Below are positions 26,728-34,800 of a DNA stretch of 64,000 bases, one piece after another. The DNA is from Muribaculaceae bacterium. GTDB taxonomy: Bacteria; Bacteroidota; Bacteroidia; Bacteroidales; Muribaculaceae. The first letter of the stretch is position 1, and every line of letters begins with the position of its first letter. A model generated the notes under the pieces. That model ran no database searches. It worked only from the letters and a program-made list of their open reading frames with translations, and had not been told where the DNA came from. Both the position numbers and the translations under genes were made by a program. Location: positions 1 to 64,000 of the forward strand of contig JAGAJP010000066.1 of the NCBI GenBank assembly GCA_017626045.1, written 5' to 3'.

Positions 26728-28703
26728 ATCTGAATCTTTTCAGCCTCGCTTAACCAGAGTCGCGACAGTGCGTCGGACGGCATCCGCCAGTCGCCGCGCG
26801 GCGACAGAGACACCGGTCCCACCTTCGGACCGTCGGGCATGCAAGAGCGTTTGAACTGCTGGTTGAAGAATCTTCTCAGGAAGGTCACGAGCCATTTCTT
26901 GATGGTCTCGCGGCTGAAAACCGGGCGCCCGTCGCTGTAGGGACCCTCGGCAAAAGCCTTGCATGCGAGCATGAAGATCTTGGACGGCTCGAAACCGTTG
27001 AGAAGCAGATGGTAGATGAAGAAATCGTGCAGGTCGTAGGGGCCCACGAGATCTTCCGTCTTTTGCGTAATCTGTCCCTGACTGTCGGCAGGCACAAGTT
27101 CCGGACTTATGGGGGTGTTAAGGATGTCTTCGAGCAGGGCGCGGACCTCATCTCCGTATTCAAGGGCTATGGTAGACACGAGATGCCTGATCAGAGTCTT
27201 GGGTACGGAGGAGTTCACGCCATACATCGACATGTGGTCGCCGTTGTATGTACACCATCCGAGCGCGAGCTCGGAGAGGTCTCCGGTACCGACCACCATC
27301 CCTCCGGTCTTGTTCGCGAGGTCCATAAGGATCTGGGTCCTCTCGCGCGCCTGCGAGTTCTCGTAGGTGGCGTCGTGAATGTCGCTGTCGTGACTGATGT
27401 CGGAGAAATGTTGATTCACGGCGTCGGCGATGCTTATCTCGCAATGGCTGATTCCCATGTGCTTCATGAGTTCGACAGCGTTGTCATGTGTCCTGTCGGT
27501 GGTTCCGAATCCCGGCATCGTGACTCCGAGAATTCCTTTGCGGTCGAGGCCGAGATTGTCGAAAGCCTTGACCGCCACGAGCAGGGCGAGAGTCGAGTCA
27601 AGGCCTCCCGACACTCCTATCACAAGATTCCTGCAATGGGTTGCCTGCAGTCGCTGCTCCAGTCCCCAAGACTGTATGGATGTAATCTCCTCGCACTCCT
27701 CCCGGCGGGTGTCGGCGTCTTGCGACACGAAAGGATATGGATTCACTGTCCTCATGAGTGAGCCGTCGCTGTCGTGACACTGCTTGCCGCAACCGCCGCG
27801 GTCGGTGCCGATCACAGGAAGAGCGTAGTCGTTCTGTCCGAAACTCGACTGGCGCTGCCGTGCGGTTCTCAGTTTTTCGATATCCACGTCGGCAATCACA
27901 TAACTTGCATTTCGGGAGAATCTCTTTGACTTGTACAGTATCTCGCCGTCTTCGGCTATTATGGCGTTGCCGGCAAACACGAGGTCGGTGCTTGACTCTC
28001 CGGCTCCTGCAGACGCATATACGTATGCGCACCTGCATCTTGAAGACCGCTCGCGGATAAGCGAAAGCAGATAGGCGTGTTTCTCTATCACCTCGTTGGT
28101 GGCGCTGAGGTTTGCTATCACGTCGGCACCCGCCACTGTCAGAGTGGTGCTCGGAGGGTTGGGCACCCACATGTCTTCGCATATCTCCACACCTAATCTG
28201 GCGTTTCCGATTCTGAACAGCAGGTTGATGCCGAACGGAATCTCGCGTCCCGATATATTGACGGTGTTGTATTCGCTTCCCTTTGCCACATCAATATCGA
28301 GGGCGGAAGAAAACCATCTTCTCTCGTAGTATTCGTTGTAGTTGGGAATATAGCATTTGGGCACTATGCCGAGTATTTCTCCACACTGCACCACAGCGGC
28401 GCAGTTGTAGAGGCGTCCCCGGAAGCGAACCGGAAGACCCACCACTGCCGTCGTGTTGTTTCTTTCTGTGGTCTCGGCGATATATCCGAGCTGACGCGCG
28501 GCTGCATCGAGGAGAAGCGGCTGCATCAGTAGGTCGCCGCATGTGTAGCCGGTGAGGCACAGCTCCGGAAACACAATGAGGGAGGCGCCTTTGGCGGCTA
28601 TTTCGTCGATCATGCCGGCGATGCGGGCAGAGTTGGTTTCGGGATCTGCGAGAGCCACTTCCGGATAGGCGGCGGCGACTCTCAGATAACCGTATTTTTC
28701 CAT
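26724..28703 (-). CDS. nadE: Glutamine-dependent NAD+ synthetase
   Basis: 659 residues. An N-terminal nitrilase-type glutaminase (Glu in VFPELCLTGYTC, Lys in GIVPKCYIPNYNEYYE, Cys in GVEICEDMWVPNPP) is followed from about 340 by the synthetase with the ATP loop VIGVSGGLDSTLALL. The C-terminal part has GTGDLSELALGWCTYNGDHM. It converts nicotinate adenine dinucleotide to NAD+ using ammonia from glutamine. It heads a five-gene operon and has a perfect promoter at 28773-28803. Confidence 0.95.
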   Translation of the reverse strand: MEKYGYLRVAAAYPEVALADPETNSARIAGMIDEIAAKGASLIVFPELCLTGYTCGDLLMQPLLLDAAARQLGYIAETTERNNTTAVVGLPVRFRGRLYNCAAVVQCGEILGIVPKCYIPNYNEYYERRWFSSALDIDVAKGSEYNTVNISGREIPFGINLLFRIGNARLGVEICEDMWVPNPPSTTLTVAGADVIANLSATNEVIEKHAYLLSLIRERSSRCRCAYVYASAGAGESSTDLVFAGNAIIAEDGEILYKSKRFSRNASYVIADVDIEKLRTARQRQSSFGQNDYALPVIGTDRGGCGKQCHDSDGSLMRTVNPYPFVSQDADTRREECEEITSIQSWGLEQRLQATHCRNLVIGVSGGLDSTLALLVAVKAFDNLGLDRKGILGVTMPGFGTTDRTHDNAVELMKHMGISHCEISIADAVNQHFSDISHDSDIHDATYENSQARERTQILMDLANKTGGMVVGTGDLSELALGWCTYNGDHMSMYGVNSSVPKTLIRHLVSTIALEYGDEVRALLEDILNTPISPELVPADSQGQITQKTEDLVGPYDLHDFFIYHLLLNGFEPSKIFMLACKAFAEGPYSDGRPVFSRETIKKWLVTFLRRFFNQQFKRSCMPDGPKVGPVSLSPRGDWRMPSDALSRLWLSEAEKIQI

Positions 28704-28772
28704 ATTTTTGTAATATTCTGGCTTGAGCTTATTTTTAGACGAGGCGAGTTTCTAAACTTGCCTAATATACTA

Positions 28773-28803
28773 CAAAAATAGTAAAGATTTCTGACACTCG
28801 CAA
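28773..28803 (-). promoter_or_regulatory. Promoter of the nadE operon
   Basis: On the minus strand TTG (28803-28801), 20 bases, then TAtttTTG (28780-28773, a perfect TAnnTTTG). It lies about 70 bases before the ATG and abuts the terminator of the ribosomal-protein operon. Confidence 0.7.
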
Positions 28804-28815
28804 CTAATGGGGGCA

Positions 28816-28852
28816 AAAAAACAGGCTCGCCGGTGTGACAAGCCTGTTTTTT
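28816..28852 (-). terminator. Rho-independent terminator of rpmB-rpmG-DUF4295
   Basis: A 12-bp stem with six A-T pairs at its base (28816-28827 with 28841-28852), a 13-base loop, and a T run on the minus strand. It is 18 bases after the DUF4295 stop. Confidence 0.85.
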
Positions 28853-28870
28853 ATGAAGTGAAAGTATGTT

Positions 28871-29020
28871 TTACTTGAGGGCAGCCTGAACTGCGTCGTT
28901 GGGCACCATCTCTTCTTTGAAGACATAAGCGCCTGTCTTAGGAGATTTCTCCATCTTGATGACTTTTGAATAAGTGCGACCTTCACCGGTCTGAAGAGTC
29001 GCGACGGTTTTTTTTGCCAT
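28871..29020 (-). CDS. DUF4295 small basic protein
   Basis: 49 residues from the ATG at 29020 to the TAA at 28871. It begins MAKKTVATLQTGEGR and has KVIKMEKSPKTGAYVF and the acidic/helical end MVPNDAVQAAL. This short protein accompanies rpmB and rpmG throughout Bacteroidota and is assigned to DUF4295. It is probably ribosome-associated, by position and charge; direct evidence is not known to me. It lies 10 bases after rpmG. Confidence 0.9.
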   Translation of the reverse strand: MAKKTVATLQTGEGRTYSKVIKMEKSPKTGAYVFKEEMVPNDAVQAALK

Positions 29021-29030
29021 GGGTCAGAGC

Positions 29031-29219
29031 TTATTTAATTTCTTTGTGGATGGTCATTTTCTTCAGAATCGGGTTGTACTTCTTCAGTTCAAGACGACCC
29101 GGAGTGTTCTTGCGGTTTTTGGTAGTGATGTATCTGCTCATACCGGGCATACCGCTGGCCTTATGTTCGGTGCATTCAAGTATCACCTGCACGCGATTGC
29201 CTTTAGCTTTCTTTGCCAT
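29031..29219 (-). CDS. rpmG: 50S ribosomal protein bL33
   Basis: 62 residues, beginning [16 protein letters not shown], with [24 protein letters not shown] in the centre (in relatives the same block). It has only one cysteine, so it is a form without the zinc-binding CxxC pairs. It lies 15 bases after rpmB, before DUF4295, in the usual order for the phylum. Confidence 0.95.
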   Translation of the reverse strand: MAKKAKGNRVQVILECTEHKASGMPGMSRYITTKNRKNTPGRLELKKYNPILKKMTIHKEIK

Positions 29220-29234
29220 AATTGAAATGCGCTT

Positions 29235-29498
29235 TTACAGCGAAAGGATTTGAATGTTTTTGAAATCGAGGTTTCCTTCGGCCTCAGCTCTCTTCAGGGC
29301 TGCGTTAAGACCGATTTTGTTGATGGTGCGGAGAGCGCGTGCGCTGACGCGGAGCTCAATCCACATGTCCTGTTCAACCCAATAGAACTTCTTGGTGTGC
29401 AGGTTCACATTGAATCTGCGTTTGGTGCGGCGCTTCGAGTGCGATACATTATTGCCGACCGACGCTTTTTTGCCTGTAATCTGACAAGTCTTTGACAT
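29235..29498 (-). CDS. rpmB: 50S ribosomal protein bL28
   Basis: 87 residues from the ATG at 29498. The open frame extends further to 29615, but [20 protein letters not shown] is the L28 start. [21 protein letters not shown] and [14 protein letters not shown] follow. It is the first gene of a three-gene operon with a perfect promoter at 29624-29655 and a leader of about 120 bases. Confidence 0.95.
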   Translation of the reverse strand: MSKTCQITGKKASVGNNVSHSKRRTKRRFNVNLHTKKFYWVEQDMWIELRVSARALRTINKIGLNAALKRAEAEGNLDFKNIQILSL

Positions 29499-29620
29499 GA
29501 CGAGGGTTTGTTTTTTACTTCTATAAAAATTTAACTTTCGGATTGAGGCGGCCATCACAGTCTCATATCGCCCGGCCTCGCATCTTATGGCCGGACTTTT
29601 AAGGATGTGCCACAAATCGG
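29499..29620 (-). ncRNA. Candidate structured leader of rpmB
   Basis: The transcript predicted from the promoter at 29624-29655 has about 120 untranslated bases. They contain a ccggcc/ggccgg stem (29572-29577 with 29589-29594) and further gaggc/gcctc complementarity that could compete with it. Leaders of ribosomal-protein operons often bind their own product; that use here is inference. Confidence 0.35.
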
Positions 29621-29623
29621 ATG

Positions 29624-29655
29624 CAAAGTTACAAATTATTTCTCATCCGGCAAAA
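29624..29655 (-). promoter_or_regulatory. Promoter of the rpmB operon
   Basis: On the minus strand TTTTG (29655-29651), 19 bases, then TAACTTTG (29631-29624), both perfect, followed by C. Confidence 0.75.
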
Positions 29656-29686
29656 TATTTACGCGTTTTTTTTACAACAGTTTTCG

Positions 29687-30448
29687 TTATTCGTCGGCGA
29701 GGTCGTCTTCCTCCTCGTACGAGTCGCGGAGAAGATTGATCAGCATCACCATGCCGTGGGCGGTGGCGGAGTCGATCACATCGTTGCGCTCGCCTTCGAA
29801 GCGACGGCATTCGCTCACTATCTTGCTGCCGTATTTGACGCCTATCCATACTGTTCCCACCGGTTTCAGCCGTGTTCCGCCGTCCGGTCCCGCTATGCCC
29901 GACGTGGATATCGCGCAGTCGCTGCGTGTCAGCTTTGCCACTCCTTCCGCCATAGCCTCTACAACCTCCCGGCTTACCGCGCCGTATCTGTCGATGTATT
30001 TCTGCGGCACTCCGAGCACTCGCGTCTTCACATCGTTGGCATAGCTCACCACGCTTCCGAGGAAATAGTTGCTGCTCCCCGGCTGAAGGGTGATGCGGTG
30101 AGCGATGTTACCTCCCGTGCAGCTCTCAGCGCATGAAACGGTCAGCTCACGCTCCTTCAGCAGATTGCCGAGAGTCGCGGCAAGCGGAGTGTCGTCGGTC
30201 GCAACCACATCGCGCGTGAAGATGTCGCGCAGGTCCTGATGGTATCGGTTGAGGTTAAACCGCAGGAGCTCGATGCCGACATTCTTTCCGGTGAGCGTAA
30301 GTCTGGATACAAGCAGGTGAGACTCGATGGTCAGTTTTATATGGTCGGGAAGGTGCTTCACGAAGTGCTTCAGCACCCCGGAGAGTTCCTTCTTGGTGTA
30401 TCCGTAGACAATCACATGTCTCCTTTCAATATTGTTGTCTGCTTTCAT
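29687..30448 (-). CDS. CinA-family protein lacking the N-terminal domain (KH + PncC part)
   Basis: 253 residues. Residues about 10-85 resemble the middle KH-like domain of CinA (HVIVYGYTKKELSGVLKHF). About 88-245 are the C-terminal deamidase domain: SCAESCTGGNIAHRIT, SYANDVKTRVLGV, AISTSGIAGPDGGT and PVGTVWIGV. The C-terminal domain hydrolyses nicotinamide mononucleotide to the nicotinate form (PncC activity). Most Bacteroidales CinA proteins also have a 170-residue MoCF-like N-terminal domain, which is absent here, with no remnant upstream. It lies 21 bases after tsaD, probably in one operon. NMN deamidation fits with nadE nearby. Confidence 0.85.
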   Translation of the reverse strand: MKADNNIERRHVIVYGYTKKELSGVLKHFVKHLPDHIKLTIESHLLVSRLTLTGKNVGIELLRFNLNRYHQDLRDIFTRDVVATDDTPLAATLGNLLKERELTVSCAESCTGGNIAHRITLQPGSSNYFLGSVVSYANDVKTRVLGVPQKYIDRYGAVSREVVEAMAEGVAKLTRSDCAISTSGIAGPDGGTRLKPVGTVWIGVKYGSKIVSECRRFEGERNDVIDSATAHGMVMLINLLRDSYEEEDDLADE

Positions 30449-30469
30449 AGCGGTGTGGAGTGGTGGGGA

Positions 30470-31486
30470 TTAAACTTGTACTTTTGAATAAGGAGGAAGG
30501 TCAAGACTGCAGAAGTCTTTGTTGAGATACTTGAAATATCCGGCTATCGCCACCATCGCCGCGTTGTCGGTGGTAAACGCCCGCTTGGGAATCCATGCCT
30601 TGATGTTTCGGCGGCGGCAGAACTCCTCCACGGCATTCCTCACGCCGGAGTTTGCCGACACGCCTCCGCCGATGGCTATTTCCTTCACGGGGTATTCCTT
30701 CACGGCTTTGGCAAGTTTGTCGATAAGTATCTCGATGATGGTTTTTTGAAGTGAGGCGGCGAGATCGGGCATTCTCTTGCTGATGAAGTCCGGATCTTCC
30801 TTCAGATTGTCGCGGACGGTATATAGGAACGAGGTCTTGAGTCCGCTGAACGAGTAGTCGAGACCGGGGATATGGGGCTTTGCGAATTTGAAAGCCTCCG
30901 GATTGCCCTGGGCAGCGAGCCTGTCGATGTGTGGACCGCCCGGATAGGGGAGTCCCATTACCTTCGCGCATTTGTCAAACGCCTCGCCCGCCGCGTCGTC
31001 GATGGTGGTTCCGAGCATCTCCATCTCGTATGGCGACTTGACCATTATTATCTGGGAGTTGCCTCCCGACACAAGGAGCGCCATGAAAGGGAAGTCGGGC
31101 ACTTCCTGGTCTTCCGACTCCTTGATGAAATGGCTCAGCACGTGGCCGTGCAGATGGTTGACGTCGACTACGGGTATACCGAGCCCTACCGCCATACCTT
31201 TGGCGAAAGAAGTACCCACGAGGAGCGACCCCAAGAGGCCCGGTCCCCGGGTGAACGCGATGGCGTCAAGATCCTTTGCCTTGACGCCCGCCTGCCGCAG
31301 CGCCTCGCTCACCACCGGCAGTATGTTCTGCTGGTGAGCCCTGCTGGCAAGTTCCGGCACCACTCCTCCGAACGCCTCGTGCACTTTCTGGCTCGCTATA
31401 ACGTTGCTACGGAGTATGCCGTCGGTAATCACCGCTGCCGACGTGTCGTCGCAGCTCGATTCAATTCCAAGTATCGTAGTTCCCAT
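30470..31486 (-). CDS. tsaD: tRNA threonylcarbamoyladenosine transferase
   Basis: 338 residues, Kae1/TsaD ASKHA fold: GIESSCDDTSAAV at the start, the metal pair HLHGHVLSH near residue 112, LLVSGGNSQI, and GGGVSANSGVR near 272. It transfers the threonylcarbamoyl group made by TsaC (26098-26727) to A37 of tRNAs, with TsaB and TsaE, which are not in this window. A perfect promoter precedes it. Confidence 0.95.
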   Translation of the reverse strand: MGTTILGIESSCDDTSAAVITDGILRSNVIASQKVHEAFGGVVPELASRAHQQNILPVVSEALRQAGVKAKDLDAIAFTRGPGLLGSLLVGTSFAKGMAVGLGIPVVDVNHLHGHVLSHFIKESEDQEVPDFPFMALLVSGGNSQIIMVKSPYEMEMLGTTIDDAAGEAFDKCAKVMGLPYPGGPHIDRLAAQGNPEAFKFAKPHIPGLDYSFSGLKTSFLYTVRDNLKEDPDFISKRMPDLAASLQKTIIEILIDKLAKAVKEYPVKEIAIGGGVSANSGVRNAVEEFCRRRNIKAWIPKRAFTTDNAAMVAIAGYFKYLNKDFCSLDLPPYSKVQV

Positions 31487-31536
31487 TTACATTCTATTCT
31501 GACGCAGCGACGGAAGTTGAAAACCCCGTCTAAATG

Positions 31537-31567
31537 CAAAGTTAACACTAATTTTTGAAAATTGCAA
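31537..31567 (-). promoter_or_regulatory. Promoter of tsaD
   Basis: On the minus strand TTG (31567-31565), 20 bases, then TAACTTTG (31544-31537) followed by C: a perfect match, about 50 bases before the ATG. Confidence 0.7.
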
Positions 31568-31616
31568 GAAAATGAGAATTTGTAACACGTTTTATCCACA
31601 TTGTTCATAATGGCAT

Positions 31617-31690
31617 CACCGGGGCCGAAGAATTCACTGGGGGCGAGGAATTCGAATTCCTCGCTTTATCAGGCGGGATGCTTCTGTAAT
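31617..31690. repeat. Palindromic intergenic repeat, copy B
   Basis: It contains gaattcactggg, the same 22-bp perfect palindrome as copy A (31643-31664), then ctttatcaggcggg and atgcttctgt, as in the copies at 43.8 and 45.7 kb. It lies in the divergent gap between tsaD and the TamB-like gene (31487-31824). The rest of that gap holds the tsaD promoter, a TAATTTTG at 31745-31752 and a bulged hairpin at 31777-31800 in the TamB leader. Confidence 0.8.
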
Positions 31691-31744
31691 GGCGTTGTGC
31701 GAGGATTTTTTGAGGTTTTGTGAGGAAGAACCGTCTTTTTTTAT

Positions 31745-31752
31745 TAATTTTG
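31745..31752 (+). promoter_or_regulatory. -7-type element of the TamB-like gene
   Basis: TAATTTTG is a perfect TAnnTTTG, but the nearest TTG (31718-31720) is 24 bases away, longer than usual. A GC-rich hairpin with one bulged G (31777-31785 with 31793-31800) lies between it and the ATG. Confidence 0.4.
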
Positions 31753-31824
31753 TAGTTGATAGAGTCTTCAAGGGAGGGCGGGCACCGACGGAGTGCCGCC
31801 TCGAGTTTGGCAAGTTTATTGTAA

Positions 31825-34800
31825 ATGAGAATTTTAAAGCCTGCATACAGTGTGGTCCGAAGCATCATCATCTTTTTGATTGTGCTTGTGACCGTTGTAT
31901 ATGTCGGGCTTTATGTGTTTCTGTCAGTACCGTCGGTGCAGGAAAAGGTCAAGAAGGAATTGTGCGGCGAACTGTCGGCTCTTCTCGGCGGACGTCTTGA
32001 CATGGAAAGTTTCAGTTTCCAGCCGTTTAGCGAGGTCAGTATGGAGGGGGTGTCGCTGACGTCGCCGACAGGCGAACGATGCGCAACGATAGCCGAGGTG
32101 GCTGCCGGCATCGATCTCTGGACTCTTGTGTCGCAGAGGAAGATAGTGATCAACTATGCCGAGGTTATTGGCCTTGACGCCCGTCTCTCACAGAAAGAGA
32201 AGGGAGGACCCCTCAATATACAGTTTCTCATCGACGCGCTGTCGCCGAAAGACCGTACAAAACCGCCTGCAAAATTCGACCTTCGCTTTCGAAACATAGT
32301 AATCCGGCGCTCCCATGCCACTTTCACCCGTCCTTGGATGACAGATACGGACGGCAACCCCCGCTTGCTTTCGAAAGTGTCGCTGTCCAACCTGAGGATG
32401 GATTTCAGCATACCGGTGCTGAAAAACGAAGACTTCTGTTTCGACATACGCGGTATGCAGTGTGACGTAGACCCCGGTGTCGAGCTCCGTGACCTGTCGG
32501 CTCAGGTCAGATACCGCAAGACACCTGCCGGTGTCGCCGACACTCTGACGGTAAGGAAACTGAATATCGTTCTTCCTGCTACTTCGCTTCAATTGACCGA
32601 CATCGACGTGCCGCTCGGAAAGAGCCTCAAAGTGGCAGGCGCCCTCTCAGGGCACGTCACTCCCTCTGACTTTGCGACGCTGCTGCCGACGCTCTCCGGT
32701 TTCGACACCGCATGGAATATTGACATAGATGCCGATTTCGGTAATTCCACAGTGGAAATGCGTCGTCTTCACATCGACAATCCGGCTTTCGATACAGAAA
32801 TAGACTTTAAAGGCTACCTGAGCGGCATCGGACGCAAAGACAGTATCGACGCTTCTGCCGAGAGTCTCTCTGCAAGAGTCTCTGACCGTTTTATCTCACG
32901 AGTCTGCGGAGTGGTTCCCGGTATCAAGCCTCGGGTTCGCGACATGCTCACCGGTATAGGTTCGCTGTCATTGGATCTAAGAGCTTCGCTCAGAGATTCC
33001 GACGAAGGATCGCTTTCCGGCAACATCAAAACCGGTGCCGGCTCCCTTGAACTTGAAGGGGATGTCTCAGGTCTTCAGACACGTCGCCCCCACATCACCG
33101 CTTCCGTGGAAGGCACTGATGTAGCGTTGGGCAAGTTCATTGCCCCCGGTCAACTCGGCAACGCCACATTCTTCATAGACGCCGACATAAAAGGGCTGGA
33201 TAAGAACGCCTCAGGGGAGATTGAGCTCTTTGCCGACTATCTCGAGATCGGAGGTCGGCGCGTCTGCGGTCTTGACGTGAATCTTGAAAAACAAAAAAAT
33301 GATGTCAGCGTTTCAGTGTCAAACTCCGACTCCGATTTCAACCTGGATGTCCGCGGAAACGCTATCCTCTCCGGAGCAGCCACCACCTTTGACGCCTATG
33401 TCGATGTAGAGGGATTCTGTCCCGCTTCATTCGGCATCAAGGGAAAGATGGCTGAGTGCACTGTGTCGGGTACGGTTCGTGCCTCAGGTTCCGGCAACAG
33501 CGTCGATAACCTGACAGGTAAAGCCGACATCGCCGGACTCCTTGTGACGAGACCCGACAACAGCCGTCTCTCTCTCGACCAACTGTCATTGCGAATAGAC
33601 GGAACTGAACCCGAAACGGAAGCCGGGGATGACTTCCGCCGCCGTCTGACGCTCCGGAGCGACTGGGTCGACGCCGATGTGTCAGGTATTCTGAAGGCAT
33701 CCACCATAGTGCCGGAGATAAAGAACATGGTAGCCGGTATATTCCCCGCCCTGTTTGTCGAGCCGGAACATTCAAAGGTAAAGGAACCGACCGCCTACAA
33801 CGATTTCAACTTCAATATCAACGTCAAGGGTACATCGGCTCCATACGACTTTTTCAAAATTCCTGTAAGTCCCCTTTCCGACATTCCGGTGGAAGGATAT
33901 GTCAACAGCCGTGCAGGCAAGATCCATTTGGGTTTCAGCACTCCCTACATGCAGCAGTCCGGCAACAAACTGATACGAGACACGCGGTTGGGCATCCTGC
34001 TCGACTCGTATGAGAATATCATAAAGGTGTCGGCAGGCACGCTCTATCCCGCAAAGAAAGGAGACGTGCAGCTCGCTCTTGACGTAAAGGGAACGGAAGA
34101 CAGGGTGAACGCCGTTCTTCGTCTCAATCCTACCTACAAGAGCAACCTCAAGGGAGACCTTGCCATGGACGTATCGTTTTCCCGGGCGGCGGACTTCTTC
34201 AATCCCTCGGGCGACCTGGCGGTGCGCGTCAACATACTCCCCTCCGCCATCTCGCTCAGCAACACGGTGTGGAACGTCGCCAACGGCAGAATCGACTATG
34301 CCGGAAAGAGGGTGGCGGTGACCAATTTCCTCGTGCAGCACGCCTCGCAGTATGTCAAGATCGACGGTGTGGCATCCGAAAGTCCACGCGACCTGCTTAA
34401 GGTGAAGCTCAACGACATCGACCTTGACTACATTTTCGGCATCCTCAACATAAACTATGTCACGTTCGGCGGCATGGCAACCGGGGAGGTGGTGGGAAGC
34501 CGTCTGCTGACAAAGACTCCTGTGGCGTTCACAAAATTTCTTAATGTCAGAGGACTGAGCTACAACGGCGCGGTGCTCGGCGATGGCGACATCTCTTCCG
34601 ACTATGACGCGGAGCGCCAGATGGTGGGCATCTACGCCGTGGTTAAGGATCCGCTCACACGCGAGCGACGCGCTAATATCGACGGCGGCATCTGGGTTAC
34701 ACGCGATTCCCTGAGTTTCAGTTTCGACGCCAACAAGGTAAACCTTCAGTTCATGAAGCCGTTCGTATCGGCGTTCTGCTCCGACCTCCACGGCAGAGGT

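Noticed and set aside
28804..28986. A 60-residue minus-strand frame across the DUF4295 gene
   Set aside because: It reads through the terminator hairpin and out of frame with the recognisable 49-residue DUF4295 protein at 28871-29020.
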